NCBI RefSeq assembly: GCF_907164915.1 | Contig: NC_061870.1 | Location: 25,891,348 to 25,955,347, forward strand | Source: Impatiens glandulifera | Lineage: Eukaryota; Streptophyta; Magnoliopsida; Ericales; Balsaminaceae | DNA length: 64,000 nt | Reading direction: 5' to 3' | Notes under the pieces: generated by a model | What the model was told of the DNA's origin: nothing | The model's database searches: none | Seen by the model: the letters and a program-made list of their open reading frames with translations, nothing else | Shown: in pieces, positions 51,211 to 63,963 of the stretch | How the letters are laid out: each line of letters begins with the position of its first letter | Numbering within the stretch: position 1 is the stretch's first letter | Position numbers and translations under genes: made by a program

Positions 51211-51959
51211 TCTATATATATATAATGATGCTTAATTTTTAAAGTGTCCGGATTGCCGGGTCGAGAGCTGTGGTTAATTTGGATACTTGGGTCGGATTGT
51301 GGGTTTACCCGTTTTTAAATTTAAAACGGTTAAAAATAAAATTAAAAATGCTAGAGGTATGTTTCGAACTTGCAACTTAACAAAACAAATACAACTCTTT
51401 AACTAACTAGGCTACAAAGACTTTATATTTTAAATTCAACACCAAATTTGATAAACGCGGGACGTTTTAACATTAATATAAGTTCAACTTTTTAACTAAC
51501 TAATCTATATAGATATATATAATGATGTTTAATTTTTAAAGTGTCCGGATTGCCGGGTCGAGAGCTGTGGTTAATTTGGATACTTGGGTCGGATTGTGGG
51601 TTTACCCGTTTTTAAATTTAAAACGGTTAAAAATAAAATAAAAAATGCTAGAGGTATGTTTCGAACTTGCAACCTAATAAAACAAGTACAACTCTTTAAC
51701 CAACTAGGCTACAAAGACTTTATATATTAAATTCAAACACCAAATTTGATAAATGCGGGAGGTTTTAATATTAATATAAGTTCAACTTTTTAACTAACTA
51801 ATATATAATAATGTTGAGTAAATGGATACTTGGGTCGGATTATGTGTTGACCCACCCATAAATTTAAAACGGTTAAAAATAAAATAAAAAATGTTATCCG
51901 TAATTTTTTTCACGGTTTTTTATATTATTACTCGTGCAAATGCACGGGCTAAATACTAG
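51211..51959 (+). mobile_element. non-autonomous Helitron with tandem tRNA-like units (copy 1)
   Basis: Starts TCTATATATATATAATGATG after an A (51210) and ends ACTCTAG-type CTAG (51956-51959) before a T, the Helitron A|T insertion rule. A hairpin CGTGCA-AA-TGCACG (51933-51946) lies about 10 nt before the CTAG end. The body is a tandem repeat: two full units with a 298-bp period (GTGTCCGGATTGCCGGGTCG at 51243 and 51541) and a shorter third (from about 51825). Each full unit carries, on the minus strand, a tRNA-like head (TAGCCTAGTTGG..AAAGAG, then GCAAGTTCGAAAC). No Rep/helicase coding. Confidence 0.85.
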
Positions 51960-53084
51960 TTATTAAAAAAAAATGAATGTTAATGCAAATCATGGACTTT
52001 ATTTAATAATGAAATGATAAATTTAATAAAATAAATAAATAATTGTTGACAAATAATATAATAAATTATTTTTCACAACTAGGACAAATGTAATACATTT
52101 TTGGCCCAAAATTTTAAAGCAGCAGTCACCATAGAAGTGATTGTGGCCCAAAATCTTAACTAGCTAAGCTTAGTTTGCAATAATATATATTTATTTTTCT
52201 AAAGTCACTTTAGAGTTTAGATGCAAAATGATGTTTTATGGAATGAACCACTTTATTTTATTTCTTTTAAATGATCTCAAATTCATTATCACGAAAACAT
52301 GAGTTTACGCGTTTTCAACTAGAGAGTCTCCACACTGAGTCATTCTAATTAAATTGAGATTTTGATGAAGATAAGAAAAAAATACACAAGCACTTAGTTA
52401 GTGGGCTCGCTTCCAACGTGACCCGAGTGATGTGTGGTTCGGTCGAATTGGGTCATGTTCTTGACCAATTCTCATAAGATTTTGTGAGTTTATCGTGTCT
52501 CTTCTTGTTATAAACTAACTGTAATCGCAATGCAAAGTCGAGTCGACTATACAGTAAGACATACTATGCAGTGACCTAGAATCCCTAAAAAAAAACTTAC
52601 CAAGATTTGAATTCATGACTATGAGAATGTGGCATTTTAATTGAATTGAGATTTTGATAAAGAAGAAATAACAAGCACTTAGATAATGAACTTTCACTTC
52701 CAATTTGACTGTCCTAAAGTAAAGGTCAGTTATGTAGCCACCTAGGGCCTAAAATAAGATAATTAAAAAAATAAAAATCTAATATTTTTTATAAGATTTA
52801 ACTAACTAAACTACAAAATTATTACAAGTTAAATAAAACATAGAATACAAAATTATTTTTTTCTCTACCCCAAACTTCAGGGTCAGCCCTAGCACAATGT
52901 AATTCAAAATCACAATGTAATTCAAAATCATTTATATGGTCCGGATGATAAAATGTTACACCCAGAAGTAAAAGCAACTATCTATTTTCCAAATAAGAAC
53001 AAAAAAAAAACAGAAAATATGTATGGGGACGGTTTTTTAATTGATAAAATTGCTGTACATTATAATGAGAAAAAATGTTGATCT
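51960..53084. other. intergenic, 3' flank of ZEP
   Basis: No gene seen. An 11-bp segment (CAATGTAATTCAAAATCA) is doubled near 52895-52930. The last part is the probable 3' UTR of ZEP. Confidence 0.45.
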
Positions 53085-56000
53085 TCAAGCTTGACTAGTG
53101 GCCAGCCGAGCTTGACCCAATCCCTTCGGATCGCTCACCACTTTCACCCGAAAAACAGCCTGCATAAAAACAAGTTCAATGAATGGAGAGTTGAAAATCA
53201 ATACAAAAATGAATAACCCCAACAATGCTCAAACCTTCTTATCCGAGCCAAACTCGATTTTATCGGTAGGGTGAAATCGAGTAGGCAAATTCGAAGGCAG
53301 ACGATATCGCCTCTCTTCATTACTGTATACAACGTTATAAAACCACAATTATAAAATGGAAACATGTTAGATAATTCGAGACATGCATTTTAAGACGACC
53401 ACTTACTCTACTATCCAGGTACCATATTCGCTCCTTAAATCTGTGACGAAAAATGCGCCATTTTTACAGCTTATCCGAGCATGCGTCTCCGAAACCTAAT
53501 CATCATCAAGATGAATTTTCTTTCAAAGAATCAAACAATTTCATTATTCCACACCATATTAAACTAAATTACCTGGGGAGAAGGTACTATAACAGATATT
53601 CCTGGATAATCCTTGGGCGGTTGGCTCCTGCCAACAAAATCGTATGAAAATTAAACATTTGTACAATCGTTGTTGAGTTTGTTGTTGAGTTTTATTTTAA
53701 ATAATCGCATACCCGAATATGAATGGTCTTGTCTCATCTCTACTCAAGAAAATAGGACTTTGACCACCAGCATTCACATTTGCATTAGGAAATAAACACC
53801 ACCTACAACACCAAAGAATTGAGCAATTCTACAATGACGATAATAATGGCGACAAATATGTTAAATGTGAAACAAACTTACTCCCCGCTGATGGCACGCT
53901 CAAGAGCATCGTCGTCTTCAAACCATTCTCTCAATTGATCATTCGCCTATTTAAAACACGAGGATTTTGAGTTTTTTCAAGCATAGAAAGAAAATCATTT
54001 AGTAATAACATACTTTGTCTGTTAGCCTACAAGACAACGGTCTCCCTTCAAGCCTTGATCTGCAATAACCAAATTATTATTCAACTAGCTAAGATTTAAT
54101 AAATAAATACTAATAATAATAATTGATTATGAATCTCACCCATTACCACCAAGAACCCAACTCAACATGAGGGGCATACCAAGATCAATAAAAAATCTTC
54201 CTCCAACTCTCCCAGGGTGTGGAATCCGAAACTTCGTCAAAAACTGCAAAATTGGCATCACGAAACTTCCCAGTCGATACAATTTCAAAAGATAATTGTT
54301 AAACGCGTGAGAGTGAGTGAGATCATACCGACAATGGACCGAGTCCTACACCCAAGTATGCCTTATAAGTTGAAGCCATAATGGCAGCCATTCTTGCCAA
54401 TCCATGAATAACACTCACTCGAATCTTTCTAGCACTTTCATATCTAGAAAAGAAAAAGGAAAACTATCAATCAATTGAATCAAAATCTTTTCCCCCTTTT
54501 TATTTTACCTTCTTAAACAATCTGCTGCATCAATTGGAACTCTTGTTTCGACACTACGATTCCAGGCTTTTTCAAGTTCCAATGCTAGTTGATAACCATC
54601 CTCAATAGCCATACACCCTCCTTGACCCAAATTAGGCTGCATTGCATGAACCGAGTCCCCAAGTAAGGTTACTCGACCTTTACCCCAAGTAAAAGTCGGG
54701 GCACGATCATAAATGTCACGTCTAAGAATTGCTTCCTCTTCTGTTGCTAGTAATAAGTCAGACACATTTTCACACCAACCGCCAAATATCTCCAGCAACC
54801 TTTTCTTCATACCTGTCAAAACAAGAATAACATTCGATATAATTGTGTTTCCAAATTGGACCGTTTATGAAATAATGTTTATATTCTATCTATTACCCTC
54901 AGGACCATCGACACCGCCTGCTGGCTCATTGTGGAATGCATACCACTGCATCTTTCCAGCGCCCACATCCGATGAAACAAAGTATTGTTTGTGGCCAAGG
55001 AATACACGATAGCTTCATTACGAAAAGAAAATTGTTTCATAACATCAAATTATTAATTAAACAGGAATAGAATAGAATAGTATACCCGACAGTATCGATG
55101 TCAGCAGGAACAAAATCTGCGATGCCAGTGTAACAAGTGTAGCCCGAGTATGTCGGGTCAGTTGATCCAAACAGGTTTTTCCTCACCTATTGGAAAACAA
55201 ACATTGTATTAAGTAGATGAATGTTTTTTTATTTGGTTGGTTTAGTTCATGAAGGAAAAAGGAACAACCTTTGACCATATTCCATCTGCACCAACTAGGA
55301 CATCCCCTTCGTATTGCTCTCCACTCTCAAGAACAACGGTCACCTGATTTTGTTAGGGAAGAAGACGAACAAAGAATCATTAATCAAATCAAATCAAAAT
55401 TGGAAGAGTTTATTGAATTAGTTTATACCTTATTTCCATCATCTTTGAAATCAACAACATTGCTTTCGTTTATAATGACATCCTTCCCAACAGCACTCGC
55501 TAGAATTTGTTGCAGAGTCATTCTGCTGATAACTCTCGTCACCGGAAGTCCTTTTTCAACCGCCGGAGTAAACGTGTCGAACTTACAGTACCTGATCATC
55601 ATCATCAATGAAAAATTGAACACCAAAAAACCCACCATGCATATCTGTTAATTTCTTGTTTAAAATTAGAGAGCTGAGATAGAAGAACTCACCAATTCCC
55701 GGAAATTCCATCGACCAGACCGTTAATTCGGTCGCCAGTGATGCATCCAGCATCCATAACCTCATCTGCAACCTTAGTATCAATGGCTTCCAAAGCTGCC
55801 AATGCATTACTCTGTATCTGAATCGGTCCTCTGTACTGACCCTCTCCTCTAATGGCACTTAAATCCTTCTCGAACACAACCACATCAAACCCCTTCTTTT
55901 TTGCCGCTAAAGCAACTACCAGCCCACCAATTCCGCCGCCAGCCACCAGAATTCTCGGTTTCTTCCAATTCTGGTCGGATTTCCTATCAAGCTCTGATCT

Positions 56001-56189
56001 TTCCTCTGTTTTCACTTCGTCTATAACAGCTGCTCTCACCTTCGAAACCCTATTCTTCAAATTCCCGCTGAAGCAACAATTGTGTGAATCAAGATGGAGG
56101 CCTTTAGGAATGGGAGATGAAAAATGGGTTTTAAAGACAAGGGTGGTCGATGGGTAAATCAACCCATGTAACATAGCGCAAGAAGCCAT
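53085..56189 (-). CDS. ZEP: zeaxanthin epoxidase, complete 15-exon gene
   Basis: Exons (high to low): 55693-56189, 55429-55591, 55269-55343, 55086-55186, 54897-55012, 54509-54812, 54329-54443, 54140-54243, 54014-54059, 53882-53946, 53713-53802, 53573-53627, 53407-53495, 53235-53322, 53085-53159. All introns are GT-AG and the lengths sum to 1983 nt, 660 aa, the usual size. It is a plastid FAD monooxygenase that epoxidises zeaxanthin to antheraxanthin and violaxanthin (xanthophyll cycle, abscisic acid supply). Visible: a Ser-rich chloroplast transit region (about 1-60), the dinucleotide fold RILVAGGGIGGL (79-90), the second FAD motif GDSVHAMQPNLGQGG (369-383), and a C-terminal FHA domain (about 545-635; VSETHARISCKNG, DLRSEYGTW). 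No missing key residue or frameshift. The ATG is preceded by a leader of about 200 nt. Confidence 0.97.
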
Positions 56190-56435
56190 GGTCGATGCAC
56201 AAAGTACAAATCGATCTTCTTCTTCTTCTGTTTTCTATTAGAGAAGTAAAGAGAGATATGAGATGGGTTTCTTTCCTTTGGGCTTGATGGGTCGATCAGA
56301 GGAAGAAGAATGGATAGAGAATTTGGAGAGAAATTTGGCAGTGGCTTTGTTGTGGTCGCGATTTTGTGTGGTAAGTCAGCAAATCTAAAACACCTTCTAA
56401 GAGACGTTAGGACAGAAAGGTGACATGTGTAACTT

Positions 56436-56443
56436 CTTTTATA
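56436..56443 (-). promoter_or_regulatory. possible TATA box of ZEP
   Basis: Reads TATAAAAG on the minus strand, about 247 nt upstream of the ATG. It would give a leader of roughly 215 nt. The surrounding DNA is AT-rich, so this could be chance. Confidence 0.4.
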
Positions 56444-56449
56444 AAATAT

Positions 56450-57754
56450 CAGCCAATTATTTCAATACACATATTTTTAAAAGTTGATTATTTGAGGACT
56501 CAATTTTCTTTAATTAATTTGGTCTAGATTTTGGATAGCTCTTGAGAATCTTTTAAAAAAAAAAAGTGGGTAACCTAGATTATTTTTTATAATTATTTAT
56601 TTATTTTAAATAAGTTTATTTGTTAGTCAATCAATTTTATTTTAAAGATAAACATCTTTCCATAAAAAAGAGTAAAATATAACTTTTAAAATATCAAAAT
56701 TATTTAAAAATAATATTTTGTTATTATTATCCTCACAATCACAATGGCTTTAAAACAAATAAAGTAAAAATTGAGAGTTGTTTTATTTTTACTTGATAGA
56801 AACTATGTGACTAAATTAGATAAAAAAAAAAAAAAAGTAGAAAGTGGATAAAAAGTGATTTTTTTAAAAAAAAATTCAATTATATAATTTTTTTATAAAT
56901 AAAAAGGTCTCTTTATATTTATAAAATGTTTATCCTAAGCAATTTTTTTTTTCACTTTTCATTTTGATAATTTAAAAAAAAGGTTCATGGTATATATTTT
57001 AAAGTATAAGGGATAATATAAAAATAAAAATAAAAATATTTTTGACCTTTCAATTAAAGTTGTGAATTATTATTATTATTATTTTATTATTGTTTATTTA
57101 ATTTATAATTAATATTATTTTATTTTTCTAATATTATATTTATCATTATTTAATATTCTTAATTATTATAATATAATAATTAATAAAATTTTGATTTAAT
57201 ATTTAAAAGTTAATTGTAATATATATTTATTATTATTATTAATATTAATAAATATAATAAAAAATTAATCTTAAACTGTCATTTAAAATAAATTTAAAAA
57301 AATCTTTAAACTTGAGTTTACAAGTGAATAAAAAAGGAAAATTAATTTCCTTCAATTATTTGAATTGCATAATTTTAATCTTTAAATTATTTATTTTTTA
57401 AGTAAATCACCTATCAATTATATTTAACAGATTTAACTAAATATATATATTATTTTATCTATACAAATATATATTATATATTTTATTTTTTATTAATTTT
57501 TATATTTATATATATAATTATTAAATATCTTATATATATATATTAAAAGATAAATTATTTAGTCATTTTTCAACTACTCACCTACTTTTAATTTTAAAAT
57601 TATTTTTTAAAATATATATTATATATATAATCAATAATTATATATATTATATAAATTATTTTTAAATTTTGTTATATATATATAGATAAAAATAAATAAT
57701 ATATATTTTATTTATATATAAAAAATATTTAATAATTATATAAATATAAAAATT

Positions 57755-57795
<41 letters not shown>

Positions 57796-58055
57796 GTAAT
57801 GATTAAAGATACTATATATAAAATTAAACTGGTATAAAATGTCTTGGTGAACTTTTAAAGCATGAATATGCAATTTATTTTAAAAATAATTTAAGGATTA
57901 AAAGTAAGTAATTGAAGTAATTAGATAGTCAATAAATTAAAAAAAGAAATTAAAATTCATCTACAAAGACAATAGAAGAATTAAGTGGAGAGAAAATAAA
58001 TAAACTCATAATTAATCATAATAATTGTAAAATATTTATTATGTAACTTATATTA
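56450..58055. other. extremely AT-rich intergenic
   Basis: Almost entirely A and T with (TA)n at about 57759-57790 and (ATT)n near 57070. No gene. Confidence 0.6.
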
Positions 58056-58339
58056 GGATTTGTTTGAGAAAAGAGTTTTTTTTGGTTTTATCCTAAAAAG
58101 TCATTGTTTGGTAAAAATTAGAAAAAAAATTGATTTTTAAAATTTGAAGATTAATTTACCATTTGACTTTAGAGGATATGGTGTAAGTGAAAGAATGATG
58201 GTTTAGAGAGTGGATTAAATTAGAAGGTAATTTTGGTATTTAAATGATAAAATTATTTGATTTGATAGTTGATAAAATGTTTGGATTTTAGTATAAAAAC
58301 TGAATTTTATCCCAAAAACCCTCTCATTAAACGAGTTCC
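58056..58339. mobile_element. Tourist-like MITE
   Basis: 284 bp. Ends GGATTTGTTTGAGAAAAGAG and, on the minus strand, GGAACTCGTTTAATGAGAGG, flanked by TTA on the left and TAA on the right. The subterminal TTTTATCC..GGATAAAA parts are also inverted. No coding. Confidence 0.6.
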
Positions 58340-60119
58340 TAAATTTATCAAATAATGATAAGAATTCTTGTGGCATAAACCAACACATCTTCTTGAGGAT
58401 ATTTGGTATACAAACAACAATAGATAACTCCACTTTAAATTTGTGAAACATTCAACCAAAATACAATTAAGTAAAAGTTATAACATGAAAGAATGAAATG
58501 AAAACGTAACAAATACAACACAATCTCAAAATTTTATGTCAAAGTTCTCAAATATATATAGGTGAGTTAGACTAGACCTTTGTCAAGTGCATCACATTTA
58601 TGAATGGTCTATTTCTCTATTCTTATTATAAAAGGTTTTTCAGTGGACTAGATAATATTTGCTTTTTTCCTTGTCTGTACTCATTTCAACATCCAGGATT
58701 ATTAACATATATATTATAATAAATTAATTTTTTTATTAAAAATAAATTCATTAGAATAATAACTGCTTCCTTTAAAAAAAATAATAAAAAATAAAACCAG
58801 AGGCAACTCTGGAATATACAAATGAATTTATTGTATTCTAATATTAGAGATGTGATTTGAACATCTAACTAAATGTACTGTACACATAAAATATGCATAG
58901 ACAAATGAATTAAACACCAAATAATTGAGTGGCATACTTTCAGTTATAGATGTTTTTCAGTTTCACTATATTCGACTGTGGTCCTTTTTATATATCTAAT
59001 ATGTTATAATGGATTTGTCTAATAAATTGAATTAGAATATAATAAATTTCAAATTTAAATTAAGAATTAAAGTGAGTTCTAATGTTTGATTTTTTTATAT
59101 CTAAATATAAGTCTTGATTTCAAATAATCTAAATATAAGTCTAAATATATGCTTTGAGTTGAAGCGATGGTCATAACGGTGATATGTCGTGTTAGTTCTC
59201 CTTAATTAAAAATATATAAAATTAATTACTATTAAAATAATTTGTTTAGGTGTTTATTTATTCTTTCATAAATTATAATAAATATAAATATAATATTTAA
59301 TATGTTACATTGATATTTTTTTTTTTAATTTATATTACAAAATTATTATATCTTCTACACGTTCAAGATAAAAAGAGCCAAAAACTCATGGGCCGGGCTT
59401 CTCTCATTGTTTTTTGGATGGGCAATATGGTTAATTAAAAAGCTTTTCAATTTATCTTCTTTACAGAATTTTATCGTCTATGTATCCCTTTTCTCTCATA
59501 AGAAAGGATAAAACAATCATTTATTTTAAAAATAAAATAATAATAATTACACTTTTATCTTTTCTTGTGAGAGGGAACATGGAATATGTGAAGCAAATAT
59601 TATAGTGTTTTGACTTGTTTTTATTCTAATTTTTCATGTTTCTTGTTTAAACAATTCATTAGGGTGGCAAACGAGTTGAGCCAAATTGAACCGTTCGAGA
59701 TTCAAGCTTGGTTTGAGCTTTTATATTAGAGCTCGAATTCAGTTCGAATGTATTTAGTTGGGCTCACGAGCTGTTCGAGCTCTTTTACAATTTAGAAAAA
59801 TGCTTCTCCTTAGATGAAAAGTTTTACCTCTTTTTTTTTTTATTAAATATTAATACATATTAGAACGGATTGTGAAAGATGACGAAAATAATAATAAAAC
59901 ACAAATTTAACATGATTCATTGATGATATCAAAACAGAGATTACATCCAAAGCTGCCCCTAAAATTTGAGATTCTTAAACAGAAAAAATTATTCTTATTT
60001 TTTTAAAAAATTGTTATATTCTATAATATATTGAAAACATTAATAATTGTATATAATACTTAACATAAGTAAATTAAATATTATAATAAGTGAATTGGTT
60101 AGATTATATTATGCGTGAA
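58340..60119. other. intergenic with SINE and hAT-MITE fragments
   Basis: A SINE 3' tail (ATGTCGTGTTAGTTCTCCTT) ends near 59211. At 59660 TAGGGTGGCAAACGAG opens a hAT-type MITE end with GAGCTCG-rich subterminal DNA to about 59800; the other end was not found. No gene. Confidence 0.45.
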
Positions 60120-61638
60120 TGGAAGTCTTAATTTTTTTTTAAAAGTTCAAGGGGTATTAGACAATGTGACTTGTCTCTATTCTTGTTTGTCATTGTCATG
60201 AAAGCAATTTCTAGAATGATGAAGCTCACAAAACAAATTAAGTGGTCTCATCAAAAGAGTGGATTGTGAGGGCAAGTATGTCTCTTTTTATAATTTTTTA
60301 TTTTCTTTTCGCCGACGATACATTGTGCATGTTACAGGTCTCACACAAAAATGTCAAGCATATGCGAGATATTTTATGGTTATTCGGAGCATGCTCTGGA
60401 TTGCTAGTCAATATCACTAAATCTAATTTTTATTCTCGGACTCTATTTCCACTAAGAGTAAAACATATTTGGCAAGTATTATAGGTTTTGGTATTAGTAC
60501 ATTTTCATTTAATAAGGACCCGATTATCTTAAAAATAAAGAGAAAGTCACATATTTAGAATAGTAAGATGATTTTGAAAGGGGTCATTTGATCCTTATTA
60601 AAAGTATAGATACCTACTTTTATGATGTCTTTGTTTCTTAATCTAAGATGGTAACCTTGAAAATGGAAAGAATTGTGTACAAATTTCTTTTGGGATCCTC
60701 TAAGTCCTCCTTTAGTCATTTGGTGAGTTGAGATAAAGTGAAGAGAGTCAAGGATAAGGGGGCTTGGGAATTAGAGATTTGGTTTCATTTAACAAAACTC
60801 TTTTGTCAAAATGGTGTAATAGATTCTCTTCGAAGTCTAACTATTTATGGGATGAAATGATTAGATATAAATATGAACATGATTGGTTTGAATGGTTCAT
60901 TAAAGATAGCTTTTGATTAGTTAATTGTAGTGTTTTGAGAGACATCTCTACTATGTGGAACTCTTTTCGTGAGTAGTGCAGATTTTCGGTTGGCAACGGT
61001 TCATCGATCAAATTATGGGACGATGTTTGGTGTAGTGTCAGAAGTCTTGCCTTGTCATTCACAACCCTCGCTTCATCAATAATATGTAGAATTGAATTGT
61101 TGAAGGCTATGATTGATTAACAGTTGAATAATTCGCAAGTAAAATTTGATATAGGAGAAGATTTAATGTTAAAGAAGACATCTTACATTAAAGAATGTTG
61201 CTCTTAATAGGCTTAAAGTGGTGATTCCTTCTTTGCGTGATATTTGATGTTGGTAAAACATGGATTTCCTTAAAGTTGGTCATTATTATACATTATTTGC
61301 AGAGATTGCCCCACATGACTTTCTATGAGAGAAGTTGTGAGATTCTTAATTCTCTTCAAATTTTTTTTTATGGAGTGACATTTATAGAGGGATCTTAACG
61401 GACGATAAATGTATTAAAAATTGTGCATTATGGTTAGTCGTTGTAAAATATGTTACGAAGAGGTGAAGACATCATCTCACATAATTTTCATTGTAAATGA
61501 GTGGCTGCGATTTAAAGCCTACGTTGGAATATGAATGGCATTGAATGTGTGATGCCTGAGTTAATCGTCGATTGTTGTGATGTCTGCATAGAAACCACGA
61601 GCTCGATTAAATTGAGTCGATGAGTTTCATCCCAATTA
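60120..61638 (+). pseudogene. LINE ORF2 remnant interrupted by a TRIM-like pair
   Basis: Broken plus-strand frames cover RT (GIRQCD..LFLFVIV at about 60155-60200), the catalytic FADDTLCM (60308-60330, both Asp kept), GACSGLLVNITKSNF, the SSIKLWDDVWCSVRSLALSF segment (about 61000-61060) and zf-RVT (about 61440-61510). The frame is cut at 61643 by the insertion, and the LINE resumes at 63969 (TGTTAGACTATTTGG), running off the window. Joining the flanks after removing one TTTTA gives wording that matches the intact sister tail at 16.8 kb. Confidence 0.85.
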
Positions 61639-61643
61639 TTTTA
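61639..61643. repeat. left target duplication TTTTA
   Basis: Same 5 bp as 63964-63968 on the far side of the TRIM-like pair; 5 bp is the usual LTR-retrotransposon target size. Confidence 0.7.
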
Positions 61644-62842
61644 TGTAGAATATAATATAATATATCTGTAAGATATTATCACAATATAATAAATTGTGAT
61701 AATATCAATATTATATTATATTATTATATTAATTTCCTTGTAAGTTTAATTATGTAAGATATTATCACAATATGATAAATTGTGATAATATCAATATTAT
61801 ATTATATTAGTTTCCTTATAAGTTTAATCTAATGTTTATATATTAGACATAACCTATGTAACTCTATGACACATCATTCAATATCATTCAATACAATCTC
61901 CTTCTATATTTTAACATGGTATCAGAGCTCTCTCGGTGAGAGGTTTCGTTTTTATCCTTCCGCTGCCTCAATTAATGGTTATTTTAGCCATTACTGGAGG
62001 GCTCTAATAATGCTCTATTTATTTTTATTATTATTATTATATTTTAATAATAATTTTTTTTCTTTCAAATAATTTTGTTGATGATCTTATTTTTCTTCGC
62101 CAATCACAATCTCTGAGTTTTTTTTCCAGTTGTTGCTTTATCCCAATAGTCAATGCCCATATTTTTATTGGTCTTAATTCAATCATATGTGTTTATGAAC
62201 GTTATTTTGTCAACACACTACCATTCTTTTGTTAAGATGATTTTTTTTTTCAGGTGTTGTTTTCTATTCCCATATGACTACCTTCTTCGCTGGTTTTTAT
62301 TTTAGGCAACATATTGTCATTCAATTATTGGATGGATCTCGAGACTCACGAGTAACTTCAGAGTTTTTTTCGGTTGTTGTTTCACCCAACATTCAATACC
62401 CATGGGATTTACTTTCTTTACTAGTTCTTTTCAGTCAACACACTACCATCATATAGTTTGATGGATTTAAACCGCTCACGAGTTTCTGAAGCTTGAAGAA
62501 TACATCATCAATAGTTCAACATCTCGATCGTTTTTAACCTCAAGTTGTTCAAAAAAATTTCATCTTGAGTTTGAGGAGGGATGTAGAATATAATATTATA
62601 TATCTGTAAGATATTATCATAATATAATAAATTGTGATAATATTAAATATTAATTTCCTTGTAAGTTTAATTATGTAAATATTATCACAATATGATAAAT
62701 TGTGATAATATCAATATTATATTATATTAGTTTCTTTATAAGTTTAATCTAATATCATATATTAGACATAACCTATGTAATTCTGTGACACATCATTTAA
62801 TATACCATTCAATACAATCTTCCTTTCTCCTTAATTCTTTCA
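61644..62842 (+). mobile_element. TRIM-like LTR element A
   Basis: 1199 bp. 5' LTR 61644-61916 (TGTAGAATAT..TTTTAACA). PBS TGGTATCAGAGCT at 61917-61929, complementary to initiator-Met tRNA. Non-coding internal region with degenerate direct repeats. Purine tract GAGTTTGAGGAGGG just before the 3' LTR, 62582-62842. There is no gag, protease, integrase or RT sequence, so mobility would be supplied in trans. Confidence 0.88.
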
Positions 62843-63963
62843 TGCTACTAAAGAAAGAAAAATTGTATTGAATGGTATATTGAATGATGTGTCTTTGAGT
62901 TACATAAGTTACGTCTAATATATACATATTAGATTAAACTTATAAAGAAAATAATATAATATTGATATTATCACAATTTATCATATTGTGATAATATCTT
63001 ACATAATTAAACTTACAAGGAAATTAATATAATATAATAATATAATATTGATATTATCACAATTTATTATATTGTGATAATATCTTACAGATATATTATA
63101 TTATATTCTACATCCCTCCTCAAACTCAAGATGGAAAAACTCTTGAATACTTGAGGTTAAAGACGATCGAGATGTTGAACTGTTAATAATGTATTCTTCA
63201 AGCTTCAGAAACTCGCGAACTGTTAAAATCCATCAAACTACATGATGGTAGTGTGTTGACTGAAAAGAACCAGCGAAGTAAGTAAAATCCCATGGCCTTT
63301 GAATGCTGGGTGAAACAACAACCGAAAAGAAGATCTAAAGTTACTCGTGAGTCTTAAGATATCCATCCAACAATGAGATGACAATGTATTGCCTAAAATT
63401 AAAACTAGCGAAGAAGGTAGTCCTATGGGAATAAAATGGTGGGTGAAACAACACTTAAAAATAAACACATCCTAACAGAAGAATGGTAGTGTGTTGACTA
63501 AATAACGTCAATAAACACATATAATTGGATTAAGACCAATAAAAATATGGCATTAACTACTGAGATAAATCAACAACTGAAAATAAATTCAGATGATTGT
63601 CGAAGAAAATAAGAACATCAATAGAATTATTTGAAAAAAAATATTATTAAAATATAATAATAATAAATAGAGCATTATTAGAGCCCTCCATCAATGACTA
63701 AAATAACCATTGATGGAGACAGCGTAAGACTAAAAACGAAACCTCTCACCGAGAGAGCTCTGATACCATGTTAATCTAAAGAAAGAAAGAAATATTGTAT
63801 TGAATGGTATATTGAATGAGGTGTCTTTGAGTTACATATGTTATGTCTAATATATAGACATTAGATTAAACTTATAAGAAAATTAATATAATATAATATT
63901 GATATTATCAAAATTTATTATATTGTGATAATATCTTATAGATATATTATATTATATTCTACA
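62843..63963 (-). mobile_element. TRIM-like LTR element B, inverted
   Basis: 1121 bp, minus orientation, touching element A with no spacer. 3' LTR 62843-63112. Polypurine tract (CCCTCCTCAAACTC on plus) at about 63114-63127. Internal region to 63755. PBS 63756-63768 (AGCTCTGATACCA on plus). 5' LTR 63769-63963. The 5' LTR is only 195 bp because it has one copy of a roughly 75-bp block that the other LTRs hold twice. Confidence 0.88.

Noticed and set aside
55852..56157. A 101-codon plus-strand frame opposite ZEP exon 1
   Set aside because: It is a shadow of the coding strand with no motif of its own.
61644..63963. Cassandra-type TRIM with 5S rRNA in the LTR
   Set aside because: No 5S-like sequence or 5S box A/C arrangement was seen in the LTRs.
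61644..63963. A CRISPR-like or simple DNA-transposon reading of the inverted region
   Set aside because: The ends are LTRs with PBS and purine tracts, and the target duplication is 5 bp; the repeats are explained by two opposed retroelements.
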